From contig NZ_AP024885.1 of NCBI RefSeq assembly GCF_024346975.1, forward strand, positions 992,001-1,056,000: a stretch of 64,000 nucleotides of DNA, in the 5' to 3' direction. Of this stretch, positions 36,979-45,890 are shown piece after piece (position 1 is the first letter of the stretch; every line of letters begins with the position of its first letter). This DNA comes from Vibrio neonatus. GTDB taxonomy: Bacteria; Pseudomonadota; Gammaproteobacteria; Enterobacterales; Vibrionaceae. Under the pieces are notes generated by a model, which had not been told where the DNA came from, made no database searches, and worked only from the letters and a program-made list of their open reading frames with translations. The position numbers and the translations under genes are program-made.

Positions 36979-38499
36979 ATGTTCAACAACCTTAAGAGTG
37001 CATTATCCCGCCTCTCTTCTATTGGGAAAGCCTTGATGCTCCCAATATCGATACTTCCTGCTGCAGGTCTATTGCTCGCATTTGGTGCCAAGTTTGATCT
37101 ACCCCTTATGATGAGAGCGGGTGGGATTATATTTGACAATTTATCGTTACTATTTGCCGTAGGTGCTGCCGTTGGTTTAACTAAAGAATCAGGAATTGCA
37201 GCACTAGCTGCTATTGTTGCTATGTTGGTAATGAATGCAACAATGGGTACATTTTTGGGAATTACCCCGGAAATGGCTATGGCTGGTGGTAAATATGCGA
37301 TGGTAATGGGTATTCCATCGCTGCAAACGGGAGTATTTGGAGGTCTGATTGCGGGTGTTCTTGCTGCAGTAATGTATCAAAAATTCTTCAATACCAAGCT
37401 ACCAGATTTCCTAGGATTTTTTGCTGGTAAGCGGTTTGTTCCTATCGTTACGGCTTTTGCTGCTTTCTTAATAGGTCTTGTTTTACCTCATATTTGGTCT
37501 TATATACAGTCGGGAATTGATGCTCTTTCTCATATGGCCAATGGCGGTAATATGTATGTCTCTACTTTCATTTATGGCTTTATGGAGAGAGCATTAATCC
37601 CTGTTGGTCTTCATCATATCTTTTATAGCCCTTACTGGTTCTCTTTTGGTGAATATACTTCTGCATCAGGTGCTATTGTAAATGGTGATCATACGATTTG
37701 GTTCAAAATGCTTGAGGACGGTGTTCGAAACTTCTCTACTGAAGAGTATCAATCTGCTGGGAAGTTTCTATCTGGTAACTTTGCTATCTATATGTTCGCT
37801 TTTCCTGCTGCGTGTTTGGCAATGTACCACGAAGCCAATGACAAAAATAAGAAGATTGCAGCCGGTATTTTAGGATCAGCTGCTCTAACATCATTTGTAA
37901 CAGGGATCACTGAGCCGGTTGAATTCGCTTTCATTTTTGTTGCTCCGTTACTTTACGTATTCTCAGCGATTATGGCTGGTGTATCTTATGCGGTTACATA
38001 TGCGTTAGAAGTGCATATTGGTAAGACGTTCTCAGCTGGAGTGATTGACTTTATCTCATTTGGAATATTGCCATCAATGGATGGGTTTAATACAAACTGG
38101 ATTTATGTCATTGCTTGGGGAACGGTGATGGCGACGATATACTATAGTGTTTTCCGTTTCGCCATTCGCAAATTTAACTTCAAAACTGTTGGTAGAGATG
38201 ACAATGAAGTGCAAGCCGTTAATATTACAAACGAAGAATTAGCTAGAGAGCTTATTCCTTTGATTGGTGGAAAGTCAAATATCACCAATATTGGTGCATG
38301 TATTACAAGACTACGTTTAGAGTTGAAAGACTTAACAGTTGTTGATGATGAGGCTATTAAATCTCTTGGAGCTATGGGTGTTATACGAGTTGGTTCTACT
38401 GGCTTACAAATAATCCTTGGCTCAAAAGCCCAATTTGTCGCTGATATTATCACGCAATCTAATGATACCAGCGAAGAACAAATGGTCGCCTATCCATAA
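36979..38499 (+). CDS. PTS EIICB permease, glucose/GlcNAc family (PtsG-like)
   Basis: A 506-residue protein from ATG 36979, with AAGGA 8 bases upstream; a GTG at 36955 is less likely. The EIIC domain starts GKALMLPISILPAAGLLLAFGA and has LGFFAGKRFVPI, ERALIPVGLHHIFYSP and TGITEPVEFAF. The EIIB domain (about 420-495) has phosphorylation site Cys441 in NIGACITRLRLEL. There is no EIIA domain, so it would use EIIA-Glc in trans. It imports and phosphorylates a hexose, probably under control of the upstream two-component system. Confidence 0.9.
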   Translation: MFNNLKSALSRLSSIGKALMLPISILPAAGLLLAFGAKFDLPLMMRAGGIIFDNLSLLFAVGAAVGLTKESGIAALAAIVAMLVMNATMGTFLGITPEMAMAGGKYAMVMGIPSLQTGVFGGLIAGVLAAVMYQKFFNTKLPDFLGFFAGKRFVPIVTAFAAFLIGLVLPHIWSYIQSGIDALSHMANGGNMYVSTFIYGFMERALIPVGLHHIFYSPYWFSFGEYTSASGAIVNGDHTIWFKMLEDGVRNFSTEEYQSAGKFLSGNFAIYMFAFPAACLAMYHEANDKNKKIAAGILGSAALTSFVTGITEPVEFAFIFVAPLLYVFSAIMAGVSYAVTYALEVHIGKTFSAGVIDFISFGILPSMDGFNTNWIYVIAWGTVMATIYYSVFRFAIRKFNFKTVGRDDNEVQAVNITNEELARELIPLIGGKSNITNIGACITRLRLELKDLTVVDDEAIKSLGAMGVIRVGSTGLQIILGSKAQFVADIITQSNDTSEEQMVAYP

Positions 38500-38510
38500 T
38501 TTGGAACAGT

Positions 38511-38579
38511 AATTGGCTATTTTCTTCTGCTGTAGCCAATTCGCATTTAGGCTTGGGGGTATTCATATACGAATACCCC
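38511..38579. other. Two hairpins between convergent genes
   Basis: AATTGGCTA / TAGCCAATT (38511-38541) is followed by GGGGTATTC / GAATACCCC (38556-38579). They probably end transcription of the PTS gene and the leftward lipoprotein gene, although neither has a clear T-run. Confidence 0.55.
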
Positions 38580-38605
38580 AATAAAGTGTTAATCCAAAGA
38601 AGTAT

Positions 38606-39589
38606 TTACTTCACCTCATACCTCAGCAACACTTCATTATCCAAAACCACATTCGTTGACCAGATAAAGTGCGCTCCTGCGCCGCTGAATTTTTCAATGA
38701 AGTTCATGTAGGATCTTTTATTATTTACGCCAATTTCATCTTCTGTATAGAGGGTGGCTTTAGGCCATGAAGCTGAATCAAACTCTTTATTCATCCAATT
38801 ACTTGGTGTTTCCCAGTGGGCGGCGTAGGCGTTTTCGCCATTATTGGAGCCTTTTGTGGTGCAGGTATTCGATAGGCGTTTGCCATCAACTTCATTTAAA
38901 CAGGTTAAATCATAGATAGGTGCGGTATAAAATGTTTGGGCTTGCCAGTTAGAGTTGGTCACTGTTCCATCACTAAAGCTTGCGATGAAGCCGCCGTCGC
39001 CGGGGTGATGCGCCGTTCCTCTACTATATTCTGTACCTACACCTAAGTTTTCTTCCCAATCAATCACTTTCACGGCAATTGTATAAGGTTTACTGACTTT
39101 AAATTTCACAATACTGGAGTTAAAAGGCGTGAAAGGCACGGAATCGACGGCGATCAGTTGTCCATTTATGTATAGCTCAAAGTAGTTGTCCGCAAAAATA
39201 TAGCCAGTAATTTCTTCTCCGTCAGGGTCAACAACTGCAACAGGTACTGAGTCTTGATCAACGTTGGCGATACTTCGAGGGGTGATGTTGGCGCACTGAT
39301 CATAAAGATCGACCGCTTTTGTTGCATTAGTAAAATGGTTTTTGGCTGGTACAGTCCAAACTTTCCCATCAGCATCGGTAATTTCACCAACACCTGCAAC
39401 ACGGCTTCTGCCATTGTCACAATTAAAAAGATTCGCTTTGATGGTTTTTGCTAGCCCTTGGGTAATACTGGCTGAACCTTTGTAATCACTAATCTTGCTA
39501 CTCGCCACTACGTCAGATGACGGAGAGCAGCCTGTTGCCAATAATAGGACTGATGAAAGGGTGGTGATTTTGTTGTTTTTAATGCCCAT
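38606..39589 (-). CDS. Lipoprotein with beta-sandwich (binding-module-like) region
   Basis: A 327-residue protein with a lipobox (LLLATGCSPSS, Cys at about 21). The middle (GYIFADNYFELYINGQLIAVDSVPFTPFNSSIVKFKV) resembles the jelly-roll of galactose-binding-like modules. Later come DWEENLGVGTEYSRG and an ending with DNEVLLRYEV. There are several Cys that could pair. I do not recognise a named family and assign no enzyme activity. It is convergent with the PTS gene. Confidence 0.6.
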   Translation of the reverse strand: MGIKNNKITTLSSVLLLATGCSPSSDVVASSKISDYKGSASITQGLAKTIKANLFNCDNGRSRVAGVGEITDADGKVWTVPAKNHFTNATKAVDLYDQCANITPRSIANVDQDSVPVAVVDPDGEEITGYIFADNYFELYINGQLIAVDSVPFTPFNSSIVKFKVSKPYTIAVKVIDWEENLGVGTEYSRGTAHHPGDGGFIASFSDGTVTNSNWQAQTFYTAPIYDLTCLNEVDGKRLSNTCTTKGSNNGENAYAAHWETPSNWMNKEFDSASWPKATLYTEDEIGVNNKRSYMNFIEKFSGAGAHFIWSTNVVLDNEVLLRYEVK

Positions 39590-39737
39590 TGGTGAGTGCT
39601 CAATAATAGATAGACTACTTTAGTGTAGTTGCATATTGCGCAGGAGCAATCGTTTTGAAGTAAGGTAATCGTGTTTTTTATCAATGGTTTACCTATTCAA
39701 AGGCGAGCGAGGATGTTTAGCGTCTGGCGTAATTAAT

Positions 39738-39763
39738 AGCAAGGTTAATCCTTGAACCTTGCT
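39738..39763 (-). terminator. Weak hairpin after the small exported protein gene
   Basis: AGCAAGGTT / AACCTTGCT with an 8-base loop, 14 bases past the stop of the 39778-40212 gene. It is followed leftward by an AT-rich stretch rather than a T-run. Confidence 0.45.
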
Positions 39764-39777
39764 ACGTGTGATTTGAT

Positions 39778-40212
39778 TTACTTTACTGCTGTACTATTAG
39801 CGTTTTCGAGGTTTATCGCTTGTTGTTGAATCGACATAATATTAAGCGTTGTATTGATATCTTTGGCTACGTTGGATAACCAATTTCTACTGCATAACGG
39901 TCTTTTGGCTTGTCCATTATACACAGGTGCTTGGTTATGATTATCTTGATTAATTGTTATCACTTCATCTGTAAATGTAATCTTTAGATTACATTTGTTT
40001 AGCGACATTTCGAAAGAATCTGAAGTTTGATTAACAATGTTCCATTGACGTAAAGACACAAGTTCTAACAGCTTCAGTTTTGTGTTTAATTGGCTTTGAG
40101 TGACTGCGGGAAGTGATATTGCTTTGTATTCGTGCCAAGTCGTATTTGTTTCACTGGCCGCTTGCGCGTAGAAGCCGATCATTAAGCTCATTATTGCTAT
40201 TAACTTTTTCAT
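39778..40212 (-). CDS. Small exported protein of unknown function
   Basis: A 144-residue protein with a clear signal peptide (KKLIAIMSLMIGFYAQA, cut near residue 18). The mature part has two Cys (NKCNLKITF and RPLCSRNWL) that may form a disulfide. No family recognised. It is in the same direction as the FTR1-like gene upstream and may share its transcript. Confidence 0.6.
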   Translation of the reverse strand: MKKLIAIMSLMIGFYAQAASETNTTWHEYKAISLPAVTQSQLNTKLKLLELVSLRQWNIVNQTSDSFEMSLNKCNLKITFTDEVITINQDNHNQAPVYNGQAKRPLCSRNWLSNVAKDINTTLNIMSIQQQAINLENANSTAVK

Positions 40213-40319
40213 ATTCTTGGTCTTCGGTAATTAAAAAACGAGGAATCGTAGCATTGTGCAAGGCCTTGTCAATGTCCTACTCGGCAATGATAATTTCCGT
40301 TATTTGTTTGCATTAAACC

Positions 40320-41147
40320 TTAATGACTACGATCGGGATTCGTATCTTTGGTGTTGAACTTAACGTTGCGAATGCTGAATAGGAAAAGTAAGGTGCTAAT
40401 ATACACAATCAACTGCATTAAGCTGGGTTTTTCGGTATAACCCAAAATAACGTGCATGATTAATGCTAGCCAATTGCTGTGGTGATCAAAGTAAGGGGTG
40501 GTGTTCCAAACTTGTGGGATAATTGACGGCAGGACGTTGATGCTGGTTAATTTTGCTACAGCATGTGCGGCGATGCCGGCGGTTAGAAAGCTCATCAGTA
40601 TAGGAAAAATATCAACGACTATGTTGGCATCAATCAGGAGCAAAGCGGCATATGCGATGGCTCCTATCACGATAGTCTGCACAATACCTAATACACTACC
40701 TATGATGATAGAGGCGTGCGTAATATCGGACTGATGCACTAAGTTAAGCAGGAAAAACGCTACGCTGAATCCGTTAAGCAGTATGGTGGATATCGCGATT
40801 AATAGTAAGGCCACTAGAGTGCAATAGCCTTTCAAAGGCTTGATTGTATTGGCTTGGTTATTCGTAGGGTAAGGCTTTGACTGGATAGCAATAATCGTTG
40901 AGCCTATCAGGCCACTGGATAAAATAAGCAGTAGCGCTTGAGTTAATTTGGATTGGAATATGGTCGCAAGCCAAATATTTGAAAGTGCAAAAGTGGCGAG
41001 TAAGATGGCGGTGGCAATGCCAATCATACAGCCAGAAAAGAGCCATTTTTTTGCACCAATAATTGATTTGGTACTCAGTAAAAGCAGAGTGATAATAAGC
41101 GCAATATCAATCCCTTCCTTGGATACAATCGCCATACTCGCAAACAT
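40320..41147 (-). CDS. FTR1-like membrane protein with degenerate iron motifs
   Basis: About 275 residues from ATG 41147 (AAGG 6 bases upstream; ATG 41153 sits too close). Six or seven membrane helices. The start FASMAIVSKEGIDIALIITLLLL aligns with the first helix of FTR1/EfeU iron permeases, where REGxE is expected; here it is KEGID. The second REGxE helix appears as LLNGFSVAFFLL, without the acidic residues. It may have lost iron transport or changed substrate. The family call is moderately sure. Confidence 0.6.
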   Translation of the reverse strand: MFASMAIVSKEGIDIALIITLLLLSTKSIIGAKKWLFSGCMIGIATAILLATFALSNIWLATIFQSKLTQALLLILSSGLIGSTIIAIQSKPYPTNNQANTIKPLKGYCTLVALLLIAISTILLNGFSVAFFLLNLVHQSDITHASIIIGSVLGIVQTIVIGAIAYAALLLIDANIVVDIFPILMSFLTAGIAAHAVAKLTSINVLPSIIPQVWNTTPYFDHHSNWLALIMHVILGYTEKPSLMQLIVYISTLLFLFSIRNVKFNTKDTNPDRSH

Positions 41148-41390
41148 AAACATCCTTGTTAAAAACTCATTAAGTTTTATTTCTAAACTGCATTGTCACT
41201 ACAATGGGCGTCTAGTTACAGATAGAAATCATAAAACTTATTTGTCATATTTAAGGTGTAGATTTAGCAGTGTGGTTAGCCGTGAATTTTAACGTGTATT
41301 ATAGGTAAATGGGCAGGATCAATAGTGTGCTATACATAAGTACAGCACACCTTAATTTTTCTAAACGCTTTGATTGTGTTCGAAGTATAG

Positions 41391-42806
41391 TTACAACGTA
41401 AGCCTAATAATGACATCTAGCATTTTATCAAAGCAGGGCCCGAGATCGTTTTCATTTTGCGCAAAGCAATATAAACCTTGTTTTTGATCTGCTTGGAACT
41501 CGTCAGCGGTGGCCGCTCTTCCTTGCATGCTGGGATCATTAGCCATTCGATAGAGCATATCTTCACCAGTACCGTGTCCCATATCATCTAACAGCGCATC
41601 CCCAAGACCAAGAGTAAATACATACACCCCATCTTCTCTGGCTTGATAGGCCATTTTTTCGGGAAGATCTCGCGATATATGACGCATCACGTCTTTAAAA
41701 TCTTCCTTATCATCGGAGTCGCCCGAATAGGTGTAAGTCGTGTTGCCTGCTCTCGGTCCGCCAAGCAAAGAAAAGCCTTGATAGTTGTCAGTGTTCGAGA
41801 TGCTGACATATTTATATATATCGTCACCATCGCTATCATTATTGGAACTCATGGTGGTGCCGTTTTGTAAAACATAAGACATGCGTTCACGCATTTTGTT
41901 TGGAGCCCACAAACCTCTTGCTTCGCTACCGGTGGTTGATATAGCGGCAAGATAAGTATTGTTATTATCGACGACAAAGTTGGAAGTAAATGTATTGGGT
42001 GCACCATCGGTGAATATCACAATCACTTTCAGATTAGCCGATAAGCTATCGTTACTGTCAAACTCTGCGTAACCTTGATAGAAACCTTCGGCGGTATTGG
42101 TGTAATGGTTGCTGCCACTAGTGCTGTAGGTCATGGCATCAATTTTTTGTTCTACATCGCTACTGCTATAGTTGCGCTGAACTGTATTGAAAGGCACAAC
42201 GGCATTTGCCCCATAACCGTATTGGGTGACCGCTACTCGATCAAATTCGGGGTTAAAGTTACTTAAAAAGTCTTTAGAACGTTGCTGAACAACATCAAAT
42301 ACGTCGCTAAGTGATCCCGAGTTATCAATAACCAGTGAGATATCAACAGGGCGGCGAATGGTTTGTGCTTCAACGCCAATAGGCCAGTTATCAAAGCCTA
42401 ACAGGCGGATGAATGAGGTGGGCATATCGGCGCTAGCGTTAAGGGATATTGAAATATTGCCTTCATCATCATAGGTAAATGTTGGCGTTGATAGAGATGG
42501 ATTACTGCTTTGCAATGCTTGCGAAATATTCACGTCAAAATATTTTTGAGCCGCAGCCATTGCATTGGCCTCTCTTATTGTTTGACTTGCGCCAGATGAA
42601 ACGGCTCTGGCTGCCGCGATACCTGCGGCGTCAACGGCGGCAAATAACTTAGCTTGCATGCTATAGGCTCTGCCTGAATCAATGGCTAACCCTGCCATGA
42701 TCAGTAAAAAAGGGAGTGCCACTACAGTAAGTAATACCGCTAGTCCTTGCTGGTATTTATTTGCTTGTAGGTACGTTGTGGGTCGGTTTGAGCGAGTCTT
42801 ATCCAT
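41391..42806 (-). CDS. TadG-like protein with vWA domain (second set)
   Basis: A 471-residue protein. The N-terminal part KYQQGLAVLLTVVALPFLLIMAGLAIDSGRAYSMQAKL is the TadG/TadE helix type. A vWA domain starts at VDISLVIDNSGSLSDVF with a complete DNSGS MIDAS, followed by VIVIFTDGAPNTF. Cys residues near the end (LYCFAQNENDLGPCF) could pair. It is last in a three-gene operon with two pseudopilin-like genes and differs clearly from the tadG at 4010. Confidence 0.82.
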   Translation of the reverse strand: MDKTRSNRPTTYLQANKYQQGLAVLLTVVALPFLLIMAGLAIDSGRAYSMQAKLFAAVDAAGIAAARAVSSGASQTIREANAMAAAQKYFDVNISQALQSSNPSLSTPTFTYDDEGNISISLNASADMPTSFIRLLGFDNWPIGVEAQTIRRPVDISLVIDNSGSLSDVFDVVQQRSKDFLSNFNPEFDRVAVTQYGYGANAVVPFNTVQRNYSSSDVEQKIDAMTYSTSGSNHYTNTAEGFYQGYAEFDSNDSLSANLKVIVIFTDGAPNTFTSNFVVDNNNTYLAAISTTGSEARGLWAPNKMRERMSYVLQNGTTMSSNNDSDGDDIYKYVSISNTDNYQGFSLLGGPRAGNTTYTYSGDSDDKEDFKDVMRHISRDLPEKMAYQAREDGVYVFTLGLGDALLDDMGHGTGEDMLYRMANDPSMQGRAATADEFQADQKQGLYCFAQNENDLGPCFDKMLDVIIRLTL

Positions 42807-42815
42807 AATGACTCC

Positions 42816-43382
42816 TTATAAATAGGTAATTTCCTTGATAGTAAAATCGCTATCAAAGATAAGAGTCGAAATTGGCGAATAACGGTACATGACTTCGACA
42901 ACGTATACCGATTCACCACTGTCTAGCTGTAAGGGAAAATTGGTCAGCACGGGATCAGAGTCCATATCGCAAATCCCGTTATCATCGCCAGTCCATTGCG
43001 TGCAGCCACTCCAAGTTGAACTGCTTGCGGTATAGCCAAAATCACCCCAGCGATACTGCTGGTTTAGTACCGGATCAAGAGGGTTACCATTGTTATCTTC
43101 TCTACCAACCACTAAGTTTATGTAAATGATGCCATCTTGATTTAAGTCTAAAGGATCAGATGTGGAGGCAATGGTGTCCATTACCTGCTCGGGAGTTTGC
43201 GAGCTGTTACGAGAAATTAGATTGGCCCCTTCACGGCTAATACTGATGATAATGTTGTTGGCTTGAATGACCTGAGTGAGCTCAAAGACGCCCATCATAA
43301 TGATCAGCAAGATAGGCACAATGAAAGTCATTTCAACGGATGCGAGTCCGAGATTTTTTCGATGGGAGAGTCTCTTGTTCAT
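42816..43382 (-). CDS. TadE/TadF-like pseudopilin (second set)
   Basis: About 188 residues. KRLSHRKNLGLASVEMTFIVPILLIIMMGVFELTQVIQANN gives the TadE pattern: basic start, Gly, a Glu at +5 of the helix. SREGANLISR is a common TadE follow-up. The soluble domain has one Cys pair (GCTQWTGDDNGICDM). It is 9 bases before the vWA gene and 7 bases after the next pseudopilin gene. Confidence 0.8.
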   Translation of the reverse strand: MNKRLSHRKNLGLASVEMTFIVPILLIIMMGVFELTQVIQANNIIISISREGANLISRNSSQTPEQVMDTIASTSDPLDLNQDGIIYINLVVGREDNNGNPLDPVLNQQYRWGDFGYTASSSTWSGCTQWTGDDNGICDMDSDPVLTNFPLQLDSGESVYVVEVMYRYSPISTLIFDSDFTIKEITYL

Positions 43383-43395
43383 TATCATTCCCTCA

Positions 43396-43881
43396 TTAAA
43401 ATGCTTCGTTTTTCATTGCGGTCTTGACGACAAATTTGTATTTCCCGTCACTGAGTAGTGGGTAAATGATGGGACTGAATGTTGGCCATTCACAGTCAAT
43501 CTCAAGAACAATGGCGTCACCAGAGGCACCAAAGGTTCCATCATTGATGTAGCTGCCGTTAGAGCTGACTTTGATACCGTTATTGGTGACAACCTTAGAT
43601 AAAAGGCCGTTTGAGGAAAGGTCTATTTTTTGTAAAATGGCTTTGCCACGCTCTTGGTTGCCGTCTTCATCTTCATCCGGATCCAAGTCAGTTCGTCCAG
43701 TTATTGCGTAGCGGGCGCCCTCACGGACTGCATGCTGCATGGTTAATTTCACATATCCATAAAGGGCGAAATCGACGATAGTAAACAGTAAAGCGAACAG
43801 CAGGGTGGCAACGATAGCAAATTCTATTAATGCGATACCAGCTTGTTTGGTTTGTTTTCTTACTCCTTGATAAAGGGACAC
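43396..43881 (-). CDS. TadE-like pseudopilin (second set, first gene)
   Basis: A 161-residue protein: KQTKQAGIALIEFAIVATLLFALLFTIVDFALYGYV, then HAVREGARYAITG, the classic TadE family block. It is first of the leftward trio. None of the Tad motor, secretin or platform genes adjoins this set, so it probably uses the machinery of the locus at the left end of the window or is secreted another way. Confidence 0.83.
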   Translation of the reverse strand: MSLYQGVRKQTKQAGIALIEFAIVATLLFALLFTIVDFALYGYVKLTMQHAVREGARYAITGRTDLDPDEDEDGNQERGKAILQKIDLSSNGLLSKVVTNNGIKVSSNGSYINDGTFGASGDAIVLEIDCEWPTFSPIIYPLLSDGKYKFVVKTAMKNEAF

Positions 43882-44311
43882 GATTGATTCTCCATAGTGT
43901 GCTCTCGCGCGATCATAAATTTCAACATTAAGGTGAATAAAGCACCTTTACTGTTATCAAATGATACTCATTTTGGTTAAAAAACATTCAATTAATGAAT
44001 AGTTCAAACCTTGGCTATGTTCAAGAGGCGAAAAATTCACCAAATTGTATTTTACGTGACTTATTGCTGTTTCTTTTTGAATTACAGAAAGATGCAAGTT
44101 ATGAACTTTTTATTAATAAAAGAAGTTTTTTTTCATCTTGCTCGAATATGCATCAGTAAGTGTGTCAACGATAATTTTTAACGGGCTTAAATTTTGTGCT
44201 GTTAGAGTCTGACTTTGCTCACTGAACGTGAATTTTGTGCGTGCGCTTTCATAGCGCTATAGGTATGGTGTTTAGTGTGATTTGAGTCTATTGCTGATAG
44301 GGAGAAGTAGT
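43882..44311. other. Non-coding gap between the second Tad set and a small membrane protein gene
   Basis: About 430 AT-rich bases with divergent promoters expected. I see no named site, hairpin or further gene. Confidence 0.45.
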
Positions 44312-44467
44312 ATGAAATTAGCAAAGTGTTTGATGGCACGTCACAATGCCAATATGACCGAAGAACAACGCAGAGAGAACGCAAGGACGTTGCCAAAATT
44401 TCTGTTGTTTTTTAGTGCTCTAGTTGGATGGTGTTCAATAGTTGTTTATTCAACATTAATCCATTAG
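44312..44467 (+). CDS. 51-residue single-helix membrane protein
   Basis: The ATG at 44312 has AGGGAGAAG before it. The product is a basic start (KLAKCLMARHNANMTEEQRRENARTL) and one membrane helix (FLLFFSALVGWCSIVVYSTLI). A strong terminator follows 30 bases after the stop, which supports a real single-gene unit. Function unknown; not recognised as a known small-protein family. Confidence 0.62.
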   Translation: MKLAKCLMARHNANMTEEQRRENARTLPKFLLFFSALVGWCSIVVYSTLIH

Positions 44468-44497
44468 TCGTTATCACAAACTAAACGCCAGTGAATT

Positions 44498-44520
44498 AAA
44501 AGAGGCGTCGCGCCTCTTTT
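44498..44520 (+). terminator. Terminator of the small membrane protein gene
   Basis: AAAAGAGGCG / CGCCTCTTTT with a 3-base loop. Confidence 0.88.
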
Positions 44521-44525
44521 AGTAT

Positions 44526-44691
44526 TAATACCAATCGTACTAAATAACTGGTCATTCTAGCTTATTAAAATGTTCGATAACGGCGTTAGAATTTTTGATT
44601 GTAGAATAACTACTTATCGAAAAATTCTGCCTTGTCCTCGAGCATTTTTCCTGCGCTAGCTCTGATCACTTACTTAGTGTGATTGGTATAA
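44526..44691. mobile_element. MITE-like foldback element
   Basis: About 166 bases with imperfect terminal inverted repeats: ATACCAATCGTACTAA (44528-44543) and TTAGTGTGATTGGTAT (44674-44689). Inner arms also pair (AAAATGTTCGA with TCGAGCATTTT; AGAATTTTT with AAAAATTCT), so the whole element folds on itself. It encodes nothing. Repeats beginning TAATACCAATC are, from memory, common in Vibrio, Shewanella and Pseudoalteromonas. Confidence 0.7.
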
Positions 44692-44832
44692 CTCTTTTAA
44701 CGCCCTTCTAGATATCTTTTCGATTACTATTTTCTACAGTGTGGCACTAGTGAAATATTACTTTAGCCATCTAGACGTTTACATGTTCGTGCGGGCACTG
44801 TATGTTAATAACGTTATAGATCACTAGGATAG

Positions 44833-45732
44833 ATGATGTTAGAGCTAAAACATTTAAGAACCATTCAAGGATTAGCCAAGTTTGGCTCTATTGCCGCGTG
44901 CGCTGAAAATCTACATATCACTCAATCCGCTATCTCTCATCAGCTTAAAGAGCTGGAAGTGCGTATTGGTGCGCAACTGTTTTATCGCAAGACCAAACCA
45001 ATCAAGTTTACCTCGCAAGGGCAAGTGGTGATTACTCTCGCCAATAGCGTATTGCCTCAAATTGCCGCCGCAGAGAAACAGCTTAATCAACAAGAACTGA
45101 GCTCTCGTTTCACGTTGGCTATAGATTGTCATAGCTGCTTTCAGTGGCTACTGCCTACTATTAAACAATTTCAAAAATCATTTACCGCGTTGGATGTAGA
45201 CTTAGAATCGGGCTTTCATCAACATCCACTTGAGCGATTATTGGCCGGTGAGATTGATGTCATGATCACCTCCGATGTTGAATCGAGAGGGGATTTGCAC
45301 TTTTTACCGCTATTTGGCTACGAATTGCAGTTGGTCATGAGCAATGATCACCCGCTGGTGGCTTTGCCAAGTATCAGCCCAAGCGATCTTACCTCGCAAG
45401 TGTTGATCACTTACCCAGTGGATAAACGACGTATGGATGTTTACAACTTATTCTTGAAACCGAATAATTGTGAGCCGTTAAAGTGGAAAAAAGTGGATAA
45501 CACCTCCACCTTATTGCAAATGGTATCGGGCGGCTTTGGGGTTGCAGCGCTACCGGAATGGGCTGTGCGTACTTTCGAAAATCAAGAACTGATTGCAACT
45601 CGTCCTTTAGGGGAGGGGATCCGCCGTCACTTGTATGCTTGCGTTCGCGTGGCCGATAAAGAGTGTGACCACATACAAGCATTTGTTGATATGACCCGAC
45701 AAATGAACACCAATCACAGCGTAATTGGCTGA
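44833..45732 (+). CDS. metR: LysR-family activator MetR
   Basis: A 299-residue protein (ATG ATG at 44833; either may start). It follows Escherichia coli MetR closely: LELKHLRTIQGLAKFGSIAACAENLHITQSAISHQLKELE, then AIDCHSCFQWLLPTIKQF, VMITSDVESRGDLHFLPLFGYELQLV and VDNTSTLLQMVSGGFGVAALPEWAV. MetR senses homocysteine and activates metE. A perfect MetR site is at 24454 before metE, 20 kb away; in enterics the two genes are divergent neighbours. Confidence 0.92.
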   Translation: MMLELKHLRTIQGLAKFGSIAACAENLHITQSAISHQLKELEVRIGAQLFYRKTKPIKFTSQGQVVITLANSVLPQIAAAEKQLNQQELSSRFTLAIDCHSCFQWLLPTIKQFQKSFTALDVDLESGFHQHPLERLLAGEIDVMITSDVESRGDLHFLPLFGYELQLVMSNDHPLVALPSISPSDLTSQVLITYPVDKRRMDVYNLFLKPNNCEPLKWKKVDNTSTLLQMVSGGFGVAALPEWAVRTFENQELIATRPLGEGIRRHLYACVRVADKECDHIQAFVDMTRQMNTNHSVIG

Positions 45733-45890
45733 ACAACGAGCAAGCGACATTGAAAAATTCTATATAAATATCAATGTTTGTTCGCTAAGTGTGCAGTAAC
45801 TTAATATTCGTTCGAGAAAATACACTTTTGAGATTAATCTGCTCACGATTCTGATATATGATTACGCCATCACAAGCTAGGGACTTAGTA

